A stretch of DNA of 10,545 nt from Acetobacteraceae bacterium (lineage in GTDB: Bacteria > Pseudomonadota > Alphaproteobacteria > Acetobacterales > Acetobacteraceae): assembly GCA_947478535.1 (NCBI GenBank), contig CANJXD010000165.1:1-10545 (forward strand), in the 5' to 3' direction. Positions 1-6,844 of the stretch are shown here, in pieces. The notes below the pieces were generated by a model. That model was not told the DNA's origin. It worked only from the letters and a program-made list of their open reading frames with translations, and did no database searches. The position numbers and the translations under genes are program-made. Numbering within the stretch: position 1 is the stretch's first letter; every line of letters starts with the position of its first letter.

Positions 1-112
1 CGCCTTCGCCGAGCGATACAACGCCGAATGGCTGATCGAGAAGAACGACCACCGCAGCCCGTTCGACATGCGAACCGCTTGGCTCGACACAACCTTCAGG
101 CGCGCCGCATAG
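1..112 (+). CDS. IS3-type transposase (integrase-core), C-terminal fragment
   Basis: Reading from base 2 gives an open frame that enters from outside the window and stops at TAG (110-112). The visible residues include FAERYNAEWLIEKND followed by HRSPFDMR. A YN-x-x-W-L-I-E segment followed by R-x-P is typical of the C-terminal end of the integrase (rve) core domain of IS3-family transposases. These enzymes act on DNA to move the element. Only about 36 residues are present, so the DDE catalytic residues lie outside the window and activity cannot be judged. The stop lies about 35 bp from the proposed end of the element, the usual tight arrangement in IS3-type elements. The family call rests on a short motif, and another rve-type transposase is possible. 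Confidence 0.65.
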   Translation, partial: AFAERYNAEWLIEKNDHRSPFDMRTAWLDTTFRRAA

Positions 113-147
113 TGCAATCCAGTGTCCAGAGAACCGGGTGCGGTACA
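1..147 (+). mobile_element. Right end of an IS3-type insertion sequence (partial)
   Basis: The transposase tail is followed by about 35 noncoding bases that end in GCGGTACA (140-147). Read on the minus strand, this end begins TGTACCGCACCCGG and continues into TTCTCTGGACAC. A terminal TG with a CCG-C-CCGG block followed by a GGA-AC block resembles the terminal inverted repeats of IS3-type elements as I remember them. The exact boundary (about 147) is inferred, because the left end and the target duplication are outside the window. Beyond it the sequence switches directly to the repeat-protein frame, which suggests that the element landed inside that gene. Confidence 0.45.
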
Positions 148-1739
148 CGGATTTCTACGCGCAGACTGAATTCGCGCTGGAAACCGGCGCGCGCGGCCTG
201 GCAGGCACCGCCGGGCTCGGCAGCGAGTGGGACCGCGCCTGGAACGGCGCGGCCTGGGTGCCGGTAGGCCAGGGCGGCGCCCTGCAGGCGGACCGGCAGC
301 CGGACCGCGTGTTCCTGTATCGGTTCACGATGGATGGCACGGGGGACCAGTGGGTCGGCTCCTCCATCAGCCACAGCACGGCCTTCGCGGTGGGGGATAC
401 GCTGGCGGGCGCAGAGGGGCACTATACCATCCTGCGCGAGGTGCCCTTCGATGGCCCAGCCGAATTGCAGGGAATGACCTGGGTCTTCGGCTATTACGAC
501 GGCAGCGCGGATACCTGGCTCGCCAGCTACAAGCTCAACAACGAAGGTGGGCCCAGCGGTCTGCGCGGGATCGGCAGCGAATACGACTACGCCTGGAACG
601 GCAGCGACTGGGATGATTTCGGCCTGGGCGGCCAGGTCCGAGCCTCCATGCCGAGGGACAGCCTCTACGCCTGGATGCTGACCGCCGATAATGGCGACCG
701 CTACGGCGGCTGGCTGGTGGATGACGAGGAAGCCTTCCGCATCGGCGACACGCTGCGCGGCCGTGCCGGCACCTATCGCATCGACTACGAAACGACATGG
801 GGTGGCGCCGGCGATCGCGGCAAGGTCTGGACCACCTATTACTGGGACCAGCCGACCGGGCGCAGCCTTGAGACCTATCTCTGGGGGACCCTCGGCGGGG
901 TGCCGGCCGGGCAGGGCGGGCTCGGCAGCGAATACGACTATGCCTGGGACGGCGACGAGTGGGATGATTTCGGCGTCGGCGGTATCCACACGGCGGGGGT
1001 CATCGACAACGCGCTGTTCCAATGGACCTTCACCGCCCGCGGCGGGGACCGCTGGACAGGCTGGATGATCGCCGACGCCACGCAATACGCGGTGGGCGAC
1101 ACGGTGGCGGGCGCGCAGGGCACCTATCGCATCGTCTATGAAACCCAGGGGGGGCCGGCCGAGCCCCGCGGCACCGTCTGGACGACAGATTATTTCGATA
1201 CCGCGACGGGTGCCACCTTCGGCACCTACCTCTGGGCCTTTGCCGGCGGGCAGCCTTCCGGCCGGGGCGGGCTCGGCAGCGAATACGACTACGTCTGGGA
1301 TGGCGACGAATGGGATGATTTCGGCAGCGGCGGGAACCATCAGGTGAGGGTAGAGCGCGATATGCTCTACAGCTTCGTCTTCCGCGCCACCGGCGGCGAC
1401 ATCTGGGGCGGCCTGCTGCTGGATGACTTCGAGACCTATGCGGTGGGGGATGTGATCGCCCGCGCGCAGGGCAGCTACACCATCAATTCCAAGGTCGCCT
1501 CCACCTGGGCGGGCGTGGCGCAGGGCGCAGTCTTCGTCACCAGCTACTACGATGCGGGGTCGACCACTTGGCTGACACCCTACTACTGGAACTACGTCCC
1601 CGGCGTGCCGGGCGGCCGGGCCGGGCTGGGCAGCGAGTATGACTGGGCCTGGGACGGCGACGAATGGGACGATTTTGGCCAGGCCGGGCTTTACCAGGCC
1701 GATGTGGAACGCAACGCGGCCAGCGATCTGCTGGGATAG
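138..1739 (+). CDS. Unrecognised ~117-residue-repeat protein, apparently 5'-truncated by the IS
   Basis: A 533-codon frame runs from GTG 138 to TAG 1739. There is no ATG or convincing ribosome-binding site, and the frame stays open upstream into the IS, so the true start was probably lost. Five signatures of the type GLGSEYDYAWDGDEW-DDFG begin at residues 26, 144, 261, 378 and 496, a period of 117-118. Between them each unit carries a Trp-rich block (GGDRW-x-GW), an AVGDT-x-x-GAQGTYRI-x-YET block and a VWTTYYWD-type block. The protein is acidic and rich in Gly, Trp, Tyr and Asp with almost no Cys or Lys, which suits a secreted or surface beta-rich repeat protein. The Asp/Glu clusters could bind calcium, but that is inference. 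No signal peptide or secretion signal is visible. The frame ends about 38 residues into the fifth unit. The repeat is clear; the function is unknown. Confidence 0.7.
   Translation: MRYTDFYAQTEFALETGARGLAGTAGLGSEWDRAWNGAAWVPVGQGGALQADRQPDRVFLYRFTMDGTGDQWVGSSISHSTAFAVGDTLAGAEGHYTILREVPFDGPAELQGMTWVFGYYDGSADTWLASYKLNNEGGPSGLRGIGSEYDYAWNGSDWDDFGLGGQVRASMPRDSLYAWMLTADNGDRYGGWLVDDEEAFRIGDTLRGRAGTYRIDYETTWGGAGDRGKVWTTYYWDQPTGRSLETYLWGTLGGVPAGQGGLGSEYDYAWDGDEWDDFGVGGIHTAGVIDNALFQWTFTARGGDRWTGWMIADATQYAVGDTVAGAQGTYRIVYETQGGPAEPRGTVWTTDYFDTATGATFGTYLWAFAGGQPSGRGGLGSEYDYVWDGDEWDDFGSGGNHQVRVERDMLYSFVFRATGGDIWGGLLLDDFETYAVGDVIARAQGSYTINSKVASTWAGVAQGAVFVTSYYDAGSTTWLTPYYWNYVPGVPGGRAGLGSEYDWAWDGDEWDDFGQAGLYQADVERNAASDLLG
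213..1739 (+). repeat. Tandem coding repeats, period 351-354 bp, 4 full units plus a partial fifth
   Basis: Unit starts, taken at the first Gly codon of the GLGSE signature, are 213, 567, 918, 1269 and 1623, giving spacings of 354, 351, 351 and 354 bp. The first ~60 bases of units 3, 4 and 5 are nearly identical in DNA as well as protein. Unit 2 differs at several positions, and unit 1 is clearly diverged (WDRAWNGAAWVPVGQGG). Every spacing is a multiple of three. The gradient from diverged first copies to near-identical later copies suggests recent duplication or gene conversion toward the 3' end. Confidence 0.85.
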
Positions 1740-1749
1740 CCCGGTATCC

Positions 1750-2973
1750 TCACCCCCGGTTGCGCCATCGGCCGATCAGCCGCGCGCCGAAGCCGATCGC
1801 CGGGCGCTCCACCCACCGGTAGCTTGCCTCCGCCAGCAGGAAGGAGAGGCTGAGGCCAATCAGGGCCTGGAGGGCCCCGTAAGGCAAGGGATCCGAGGCG
1901 GTTGCGGGGGAGACGGCGGTGATGAGGAACCAGGTGATCGCCAGGCAGGGGAAATGCAAAAGGTAGATACCGTAGCTGCGATCCCCCACCCAGCCCAGCA
2001 CCAGCGCGGCCCGGCCGCGCACCAGGCCCGGTGCCAGCGTGGTCGCGAAGGCGATGGTGCCGCCGAAAAGCAGCAGCACGATGGGCAGCGCGAGACCATC
2101 ATGGCGCGGCACCGGCACCGGGGTCAGCGGCGGTGCGGGACCGACGGACAGCACCACGAGCCCGGCGGCGATCGTCAGCCATACCCCAGCCCGGGCCATC
2201 GCCGGCGACAGGGGTGGAAGCCAGCGCGGCCGCGCGTTGGGCAAATCGCGGCGCGGCAGCGCCAGGGCAATCAACACGCCGGCCAGCAGGAAATCCACCT
2301 TCCAGGCCACCGGTAGCCTGACAGGCTGGGGCAGCACCGCCCCCGCGAGGATGGCAAGCCGGGCCACCACCAGCCCGACCAGCCCGAGGAGGGCGAGCAC
2401 CCGCAGCAGCGACTCTGTCCGAGGCGGCGTCAGGCGCGCCAAGCCGCAGCCGAGCAGTATGACGGCCACTGCCAGGTAGAACTGGAACTCCACCGTCAGG
2501 CTCCAGACCGCGCCGAAGCTGTAGAGCGTGCCGCTAGCGCCGAAGAAGGTGCCGGTCAGCACCTCGATCGCCTGGGCCCGGAAGGCATCGATACTGCCGC
2601 CCAGGATGGCGCGGCCCGGGTGCCCTTCGGGAAAGCCATTGGCCCAGAGCAGCGCCGCCAGGGCAATGCCGAGGAAGACGAGGATGGTGGGATACAGCCG
2701 GAAGGCGCGGCGGGCGACGAAGTAGCCGGCGGACCAGCCATTCGCGCGCAGCGTCGTCATGACGACGTAGCCGCTGATGACGAAGAACAGTTCAACCCCG
2801 GCATAGCCCGGATTGTTCAGGCCACCCGGCAGGACGGCATAGAGGCTGTAGGGGAGCGAGAGATGCATCCAAAGCACGAGCAGGATGGCCACGCCGCGCA
2901 GTTGCTGGATGGCGTGGTTGGTGTGGGCTCGCGGCCGAGCCGTGGCGGCCGGTGGCACCGGTGACGGGTCCAT
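1750..2973 (-). CDS. Acyltransferase 3 family (OafA/YrhL-like) membrane O-acyltransferase
   Basis: This 407-residue integral inner-membrane protein is predicted to transfer an acyl group, often acetyl, to a surface sugar. Family hallmarks are present in order. QQLRGVAILLVLWMH (residues 23-37) contains the R-x10-H motif (R26, H37). GVELFFVISGYV lies at 59-70, the basic RRAFRLYP loop at 89-95, WSLTVEFQFYL at 157-167, GDRSYGIYLLH at 330-340, and the terminal YRWVERP at 385-391. About ten hydrophobic segments fit the usual fold, and the length is normal for a stand-alone acyltransferase without an SGNH domain. The ATG at 2971-2973 has no strong Shine-Dalgarno, but it lies 8 bp after the methyltransferase stop, so coupled translation is likely. 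It converges with the repeat gene, with 10 bp between the stops. The acceptor substrate cannot be told, but the adjacent sugar-modifying genes suggest a polysaccharide or glycolipid. Confidence 0.9.
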   Translation of the reverse strand: MDPSPVPPAATARPRAHTNHAIQQLRGVAILLVLWMHLSLPYSLYAVLPGGLNNPGYAGVELFFVISGYVVMTTLRANGWSAGYFVARRAFRLYPTILVFLGIALAALLWANGFPEGHPGRAILGGSIDAFRAQAIEVLTGTFFGASGTLYSFGAVWSLTVEFQFYLAVAVILLGCGLARLTPPRTESLLRVLALLGLVGLVVARLAILAGAVLPQPVRLPVAWKVDFLLAGVLIALALPRRDLPNARPRWLPPLSPAMARAGVWLTIAAGLVVLSVGPAPPLTPVPVPRHDGLALPIVLLLFGGTIAFATTLAPGLVRGRAALVLGWVGDRSYGIYLLHFPCLAITWFLITAVSPATASDPLPYGALQALIGLSLSFLLAEASYRWVERPAIGFGARLIGRWRNRG

Positions 2974-2981
2974 GCGCCGGT

Positions 2982-3563
2982 TCAGCCTGCCGCTTCGCAG
3001 AGCAGGACGTGGCCCAGCATGGTGCAGGAGTAGCCCGCCGGTTCCAGCAGCGCGCGGGCCGGCGTGGCGGGCTCATAGGCAATGATGGAGACCGCGCCAC
3101 CGAAGCGATGCGCGGTGGGCAGGGATGTCGCGCCGGTCGAAGACCCGATGTCGAGGAAGGTGCCGCCTGGGGCCATGCGATCCTGCATCCAGGTCAGGTG
3201 CGCCGTTTCGACCCAGAGATCCAGTATGCCGTTGGTCTGCGGATCGATGCAGTGGACCATCGTGCGCAGCGTTTCCGCCGGCAGAGCCAATGGCGCGCCG
3301 CTCAGCCGCGTCCGGAAGGAGCGACCGGTCAACGCGGCTGCGAGCATGGCGTCGAGAGTGCTTCGCGTGGCGGCGGCCGACCGCGCGGCAAGGCATGCCT
3401 CCGCTGCGGCCGTCGCCGCCGCCAGTCGCGCCGGAAGCGGCCGCAGGCGGGCCAGTTCAGTTTCCATCTCGGACAGGCGCGCCAGCGCCGCGTCCCGGCC
3501 GGCGTCGAGGCGCCGCAGCGGGGGAAGAAGCAAGGCGGCCTGCCGGATTGAAGAAGCGCACAT
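2982..3563 (-). CDS. FkbM-like SAM methyltransferase with shortened catalytic domain (possibly decayed)
   Basis: This is a 193-residue protein. Residues 18-60 are Ala/Leu/Arg/Glu-rich with a heptad-like pattern and probably form a helix or coiled coil. Residues 131-165 carry a SAM-binding motif I (TFLDIGSSTG, 135-144) and the following acidic strand (IIAYEP, 160-165), as in FkbM-type O-methyltransferases. Only about 28 residues follow, ending GYSCTMLGHVLLCEAAG, which looks like the normal C-terminal strand of such enzymes (GY-x-C/V...LLCE). The central ~100 residues that complete the Rossmann fold are missing, while both flanks stay in frame, so an in-frame internal deletion is the simplest reading. 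Activity is doubtful. The ATG at 3563 is preceded by CCAGGACT, a reasonable ribosome-binding site about 8-9 bases upstream. It probably forms an operon with the acyltransferase 8 bp downstream. Confidence 0.7.
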   Translation of the reverse strand: MCASSIRQAALLLPPLRRLDAGRDAALARLSEMETELARLRPLPARLAAATAAAEACLAARSAAATRSTLDAMLAAALTGRSFRTRLSGAPLALPAETLRTMVHCIDPQTNGILDLWVETAHLTWMQDRMAPGGTFLDIGSSTGATSLPTAHRFGGAVSIIAYEPATPARALLEPAGYSCTMLGHVLLCEAAG

Positions 3564-3726
3564 GGCTGAAGTCCTGGATCGCCCGGCCCTGACGGACCGA
3601 CCGGTGATACGCCCCGGTGTACAGCGCGGCGCGCTGATTGCAACGACCTCCTCGTCCAGCCCGGCCCCGCCTTGCCCATCCGGCCCTGCTGGGTCAGAAG
3701 GCTCCGGTCATCGTGGAATACCGGGC

Positions 3727-3942
3727 ATGGGCCGTTTGGTGCGGGGCGTTCTGTTCGTGGTGCTGACCTTTGTCGGGCTCATGCTGTTGGGCGCGTCCTT
3801 CTGGCGCGCGAGCTTCGCCACGCTGGCCCTGCTGCTGCTGCGCCTGACGCCGATGCCACCGCTGTTCGTCTTCGGCCTCGGCGCCACCATCTTCGCGCTC
3901 GGCCTGTTGCAGTGGAGCACGGGGCTACTGCTGCCGCACTGA
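3727..3942 (+). CDS. Small hydrophobic membrane protein, unknown function
   Basis: This 71-residue protein (starting MGRLVRGVLF) is mostly hydrophobic. Segments at about 6-22 and 44-66 look membrane-spanning, and a further Leu-rich stretch at 28-40 may form a third. The N-terminus carries two Arg, consistent with an inside location. A weak GGA lies about 9 bases before ATG 3727. The frame can be read back to an ATG at 3562, adding 55 residues rich in Pro, Ser and Gly. That upstream part overlaps the divergent methyltransferase start and has no hydrophobic or conserved look, so I prefer the shorter form. The gene is transcribed away from the methyltransferase and converges on the glycosyltransferase, with 7 bp between the stops. 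I do not recognise a family. The hydrophobicity supports a real gene, but that is the only support. Confidence 0.5.
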   Translation: MGRLVRGVLFVVLTFVGLMLLGASFWRASFATLALLLLRLTPMPPLFVFGLGATIFALGLLQWSTGLLLPH

Positions 3943-3949
3943 GGCGGTC

Positions 3950-5071
3950 TCAGCGGGCCGGCAGCACTCGGCGCAGACCTTCCAGCAGCAGATCCGTCTG
4001 CGGGCCCCAATCGGCGGCGGCGCGGCCGGCCTCCGCGGCTTCCCGCCGCAGGGTCGCCATCGCGCCAGGCGCCATCAGGCGCGCCAGGGCATCGGCCAGG
4101 GCCGCGGCGGAGATTTCGGCAGCGACCAGGCCGCCCGCCCCTTCCAGTACCTGTTCCGTGAGGCCACCCACCGGCGTTGCCACCAACGGGATTCCCATGG
4201 CCAGCGCCTGAGGCGCGATGCCGGATTGGCTGGCTTCCCGATAGGGCAGCACCACGGCATCGGCGCCGGCGAGCAGGCCCGGGATCTCCGCCTCCGCCAC
4301 CCAGCGGGTCTCGACGCTCACGCCCGGCAGGGCTGCAAGTCCGGGCGCGCAGGCCTCGGCATCACCTTCCCCCACCACGCGAAGGCTGGCGGCGGGATGC
4401 ATCGCCCGGAAAATTGCGAAGGCATCGCGCAGCAGGTCGAGACCCTTATAGGCGCGGAAGCGCCCGAAGAAGAGCAGGCGCGGGCCATCCCCCGCCGGGG
4501 GAAACGGCACCAGGGGAAGCGGCGCCCCGGGACCCGACGCGAGCAGCGCCGGCAGAGCCATGCGGATGATCGGCAGGCCGGGGACGCGCACCGCCAGCGC
4601 CGCCGCCACCGGTCCAGACAGCGCCACCGCCGCGCGCGCCACGCCCAGTTCCTGGCCCAACCGCCAATCCCAGGCGAGGGCGAAGTCCCCCGGATGCGGC
4701 GCCGCGTCATGCACCACGGGGATGAAGGCAATGCCGGCCCGCGCCAGGGCGGGCGCCACCAGCGGCGTGAAGAGATGCGTCATGCCGGAGATCACCGCAT
4801 CCACGCCCTGCCGGCCCTTCGCCTGCGCCACCAGTCGCCTGGCCAGGAAGGGAATGCGGGGCAGCGCCGCGGCGAAGCCGAGCAGGCCCGAATAGGTCTC
4901 CACCTCCTCCATCGGCACGCCCAGGGCGCGGAATTCCGGGGCGAGTTCGCATTGCGCGGAAACCGACAGTGCGATGTCGATCCCGGGCCGCGCGGCGAGA
5001 GCACGGGCCAGGCCAAGCGTGAACTGGGCGCCGCCACCGCGGCGGCCCCAGTACCAGAGGAGGAGGCGCAT
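3950..5071 (-). CDS. Glycosyltransferase, GT-B fold, family 4 type
   Basis: A 373-residue retaining-type glycosyltransferase predicted to transfer an activated sugar to a glycan or lipid acceptor at the cytoplasmic face of the membrane. The N-terminal domain opens with a strand and Gly-rich loop (LLLWYWGRRGGGAQ, residues 3-16). The C-terminal donor domain has LLFFGRFRAYKGLDLL (199-214), LRVVGEGD (230-237) and VVLPYREASQSG (273-284), followed by LAMGIPLVATPVGG (290-303). The classical GT4 E-x7-E pair is altered: E279 is present, but the second Glu position is Gln/Ala (Q288-A289), as in a subgroup with the EASQSG motif. The frame can be extended to ATG 5320, but the extra 83 residues show no fold and cover the upstream region. 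The start at 5071, directly before the first beta strand, is therefore preferred despite a weak ribosome-binding site. Acceptor and sugar are unknown. Confidence 0.87.
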   Translation of the reverse strand: MRLLLWYWGRRGGGAQFTLGLARALAARPGIDIALSVSAQCELAPEFRALGVPMEEVETYSGLLGFAAALPRIPFLARRLVAQAKGRQGVDAVISGMTHLFTPLVAPALARAGIAFIPVVHDAAPHPGDFALAWDWRLGQELGVARAAVALSGPVAAALAVRVPGLPIIRMALPALLASGPGAPLPLVPFPPAGDGPRLLFFGRFRAYKGLDLLRDAFAIFRAMHPAASLRVVGEGDAEACAPGLAALPGVSVETRWVAEAEIPGLLAGADAVVLPYREASQSGIAPQALAMGIPLVATPVGGLTEQVLEGAGGLVAAEISAAALADALARLMAPGAMATLRREAAEAGRAAADWGPQTDLLLEGLRRVLPAR

Positions 5072-5433
5072 ACCCGCAGTAATGCACCGGCTCAGCGCCC
5101 CCGCAAAGCGACCGATCCGAGGCCGGCACACCTCAGGACGCCGAAGCCAGCCTATTATGCGAAGATGCTCATAGACGACTTGCGGCAAGGGGCAGCGGGG
5201 GGCTACGGCTTGGGGACCCTCATGGCGGTTCCGCTCCCGTTGCAGATCACTGGCCAAAATGGGGGGTCGCCAAGGGGAGGCCGGTTCGGAATGCGCGGAG
5301 CCGATCAACCCAATGTGCACAGCGCGTGAATGGCTTGTCGGTGATTTTTACGGTCCGCACCTGTTAACCATGCGTTTAGACCTGTCGCGGAGCCTTACGG
5401 AGCCCGTGGCGGGGACGCCGATTCGGAGACACC
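5072..5433. promoter_or_regulatory. Intergenic region between divergent glycosyltransferase and aminopeptidase genes
   Basis: This 362-bp gap separates two divergent genes and should hold both promoters. On the minus strand a good -10-like hexamer CATAAT (5154-5159) lies about 80 bases before the glycosyltransferase start, but I find no TTGACA-like -35 at 16-18 bp from it. On the plus side, the segment 5334-5380 is locally AT-rich (GTGATTTTTACGG and GTTAACC) and is the likely promoter zone for the aminopeptidase, though no paired -35/-10 with proper spacing stands out. A good Shine-Dalgarno (GGAG, 5425-5428) precedes the aminopeptidase ATG. No convincing gene or RNA was seen in this stretch. 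Confidence 0.35.
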
Positions 5434-6834
5434 ATGATCGACTGTCTCTCAGCCGATGAGGCCGATGCCCTGCCGCTTCACGCGGTCAGGCCCCAGGATC
5501 TTGAGGCCCTTCTCGGCCGGCTGGCGCCATCGCAGGCGGCCTTCCTGCGCGCCAGCGGCTTCGCGGCCAAGGCGCAGGAGTGGCGGCTGCTGCCGGGCGG
5601 CGAGGGCATCGCCGGCGCGGTGCTCGGCCTCGGCGACCATGCGGATGACGCGACCAGCCCATGGGCTTTCGGCGCCATGCCGATGGCCTTGCCCGAGGGA
5701 TCGCTGTGGCGGCTGGAGGATGTGCAGGACGCCAATGCGGCGGTGCTGGGTTGGTGCCTCGGCGCCTATCGCTTCGCGCAGTTCAAGTCCAAGCAACCGC
5801 GCCGTGCCGCAAGGCTGGTCGCCCCGGCGGGGACCCAGGCCGCGCAGGATGAAGCCGCGGCGATCCATGCGGGGCGGGATTTGATCAACCTGCCCGCCGG
5901 GCATCTCGGCCCGGTCGAATTGGCGGCGGCGGTGGAACGCCTGGCGGCCGCGCATGGCGCGAGCTTCGAGGTGATCGAGGGAGAGGCGCTGCGCCAGGGC
6001 TTTCCGGCCGTGGCCGCGGTCGGCCAGGGCAGCCCACGCGCGCCGCGCGTCGCCATCCTGCGCTGGGAAGGACCTGGTGCCGCCAATGCGCCGCTTCTCG
6101 CGCTGTGCGGCAAGGGCGTGTGCTTCGACACCGGTGGTCTCGACATCAAGCCCTCCGCCGGCATGTTACGGATGAAGAAGGATATGGGCGGCGCCGCGGT
6201 GATGATGGCGACGGCGGAGATGCTGATGCGCGCCAAGGCGCCGATCCGCCTGTTGCTGCTGATCGGCGCGGTGGAGAACAGTGTCTCCGGCACAGCGTTC
6301 CGGCCGCTGGATGTGATCCGCACCCGTAAGGGGCTGAGCGTCGAGATCGGCAACACGGACGCCGAAGGGCGACTCGTGTTGTGCGACCTGCTGGCCTATG
6401 CCGCCGAACAGGCGCCGGCGCTGATTTTGGACGCCGCAACCCTGACGGGTGCAGCCCGCGTTGCACTCGGCCCTGATCTGCCGGCTTTGTTTTCCGATGA
6501 CGCGCAAGTAGCAGAAATGATTCTCGAATTCGGCCTCCGCGTGCAAGATCCTCTTTGGAGATTGCCCTTACATAGAAGTTACGTTTCTTGGCTGGACAGC
6601 GGCGTCGCCGACATCAACAATGTTTCTTCGAAGCCCATGGCGGGTGCGGTGGTCGCGGCGTTATTCCTCCGGCAGTTCGTGCCCACGGACCTGCCCTGGG
6701 CGCATGTCGACCTCTATGCCTGGAACGACCAGACCCGGCCGGGGCGCCCGGAGGGGGGGGAAATCCAGGCAGCGCGCGCGCTGTCACGGGCTGCGATGGC
6801 GGTACTCGCCGCAGAAAACAACGCTGGACGGTAA
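5434..6834 (+). CDS. Leucyl aminopeptidase, M17 family (PepA/PepB-like)
   Basis: This 466-residue cytosolic di-metal aminopeptidase releases N-terminal residues from peptides during protein turnover. The C-terminal catalytic domain is intact: GKGVCFDTGGLDIKP (residues 226-240), MKKDMGG (247-253) and the family signature NTDAEGRL (307-314). By comparison with bovine LAP, metal ligands are K227, D232, D250, D309 and E311, with catalytic K239 and R313. All seven fall at a constant offset of 23 from the bovine numbering (K250, D255, D273, D332, E334, K262, R336). The N-terminal domain (about 1-150) is shorter and poorly conserved, as usual. ATG 5434 has GGAG five bases upstream. A MarR-type regulator follows 10 bp after the stop, likely co-transcribed. 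The 3' third contains an unusual low-GC codon patch (about 6425-6665), and a run of eight G lies at 6753-6760, in frame. Confidence 0.95.
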   Translation: MIDCLSADEADALPLHAVRPQDLEALLGRLAPSQAAFLRASGFAAKAQEWRLLPGGEGIAGAVLGLGDHADDATSPWAFGAMPMALPEGSLWRLEDVQDANAAVLGWCLGAYRFAQFKSKQPRRAARLVAPAGTQAAQDEAAAIHAGRDLINLPAGHLGPVELAAAVERLAAAHGASFEVIEGEALRQGFPAVAAVGQGSPRAPRVAILRWEGPGAANAPLLALCGKGVCFDTGGLDIKPSAGMLRMKKDMGGAAVMMATAEMLMRAKAPIRLLLLIGAVENSVSGTAFRPLDVIRTRKGLSVEIGNTDAEGRLVLCDLLAYAAEQAPALILDAATLTGAARVALGPDLPALFSDDAQVAEMILEFGLRVQDPLWRLPLHRSYVSWLDSGVADINNVSSKPMAGAVVAALFLRQFVPTDLPWAHVDLYAWNDQTRPGRPEGGEIQAARALSRAAMAVLAAENNAGR

Positions 6835-6844
6835 CGAAATCGAG

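Noticed and set aside
96..1340. A 414-codon open frame antisense to the repeat gene, itself showing repeats.
   Set aside because: Its periodicity simply mirrors the sense repeats in GC-rich DNA. The sense protein has coherent conserved Trp/Asp blocks, while the antisense product is Ala/Pro/Gly/Val-rich with no domain.
1733..1750. Small inverted repeat GGATA...TATCC between the convergent stops at 1739 and 1750, considered as a terminator.
   Set aside because: The stem is only five base pairs (six with G-U) with no T-run; too weak to call.
5072..5320. N-terminal extension of the glycosyltransferase to an ATG at 5320.
   Set aside because: The extra 83 residues have no fold-like pattern and precede the natural first beta strand (MRLLLWYWG); they cover the expected promoter region.
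4226..5329. Long plus-strand open frame (367 codons) opposite the glycosyltransferase.
   Set aside because: The product is His/Arg/Gln/Gly-rich without domains, typical of the antisense frame of a GC-rich gene.
5335..5380. TTGTCG followed by TTAACC or TTTAGA as a sigma70 promoter for the aminopeptidase.
   Set aside because: Spacings (about 22-34 bp) do not fit the usual 16-18 bp. The AT-rich zone is noted, but no specific promoter is claimed.
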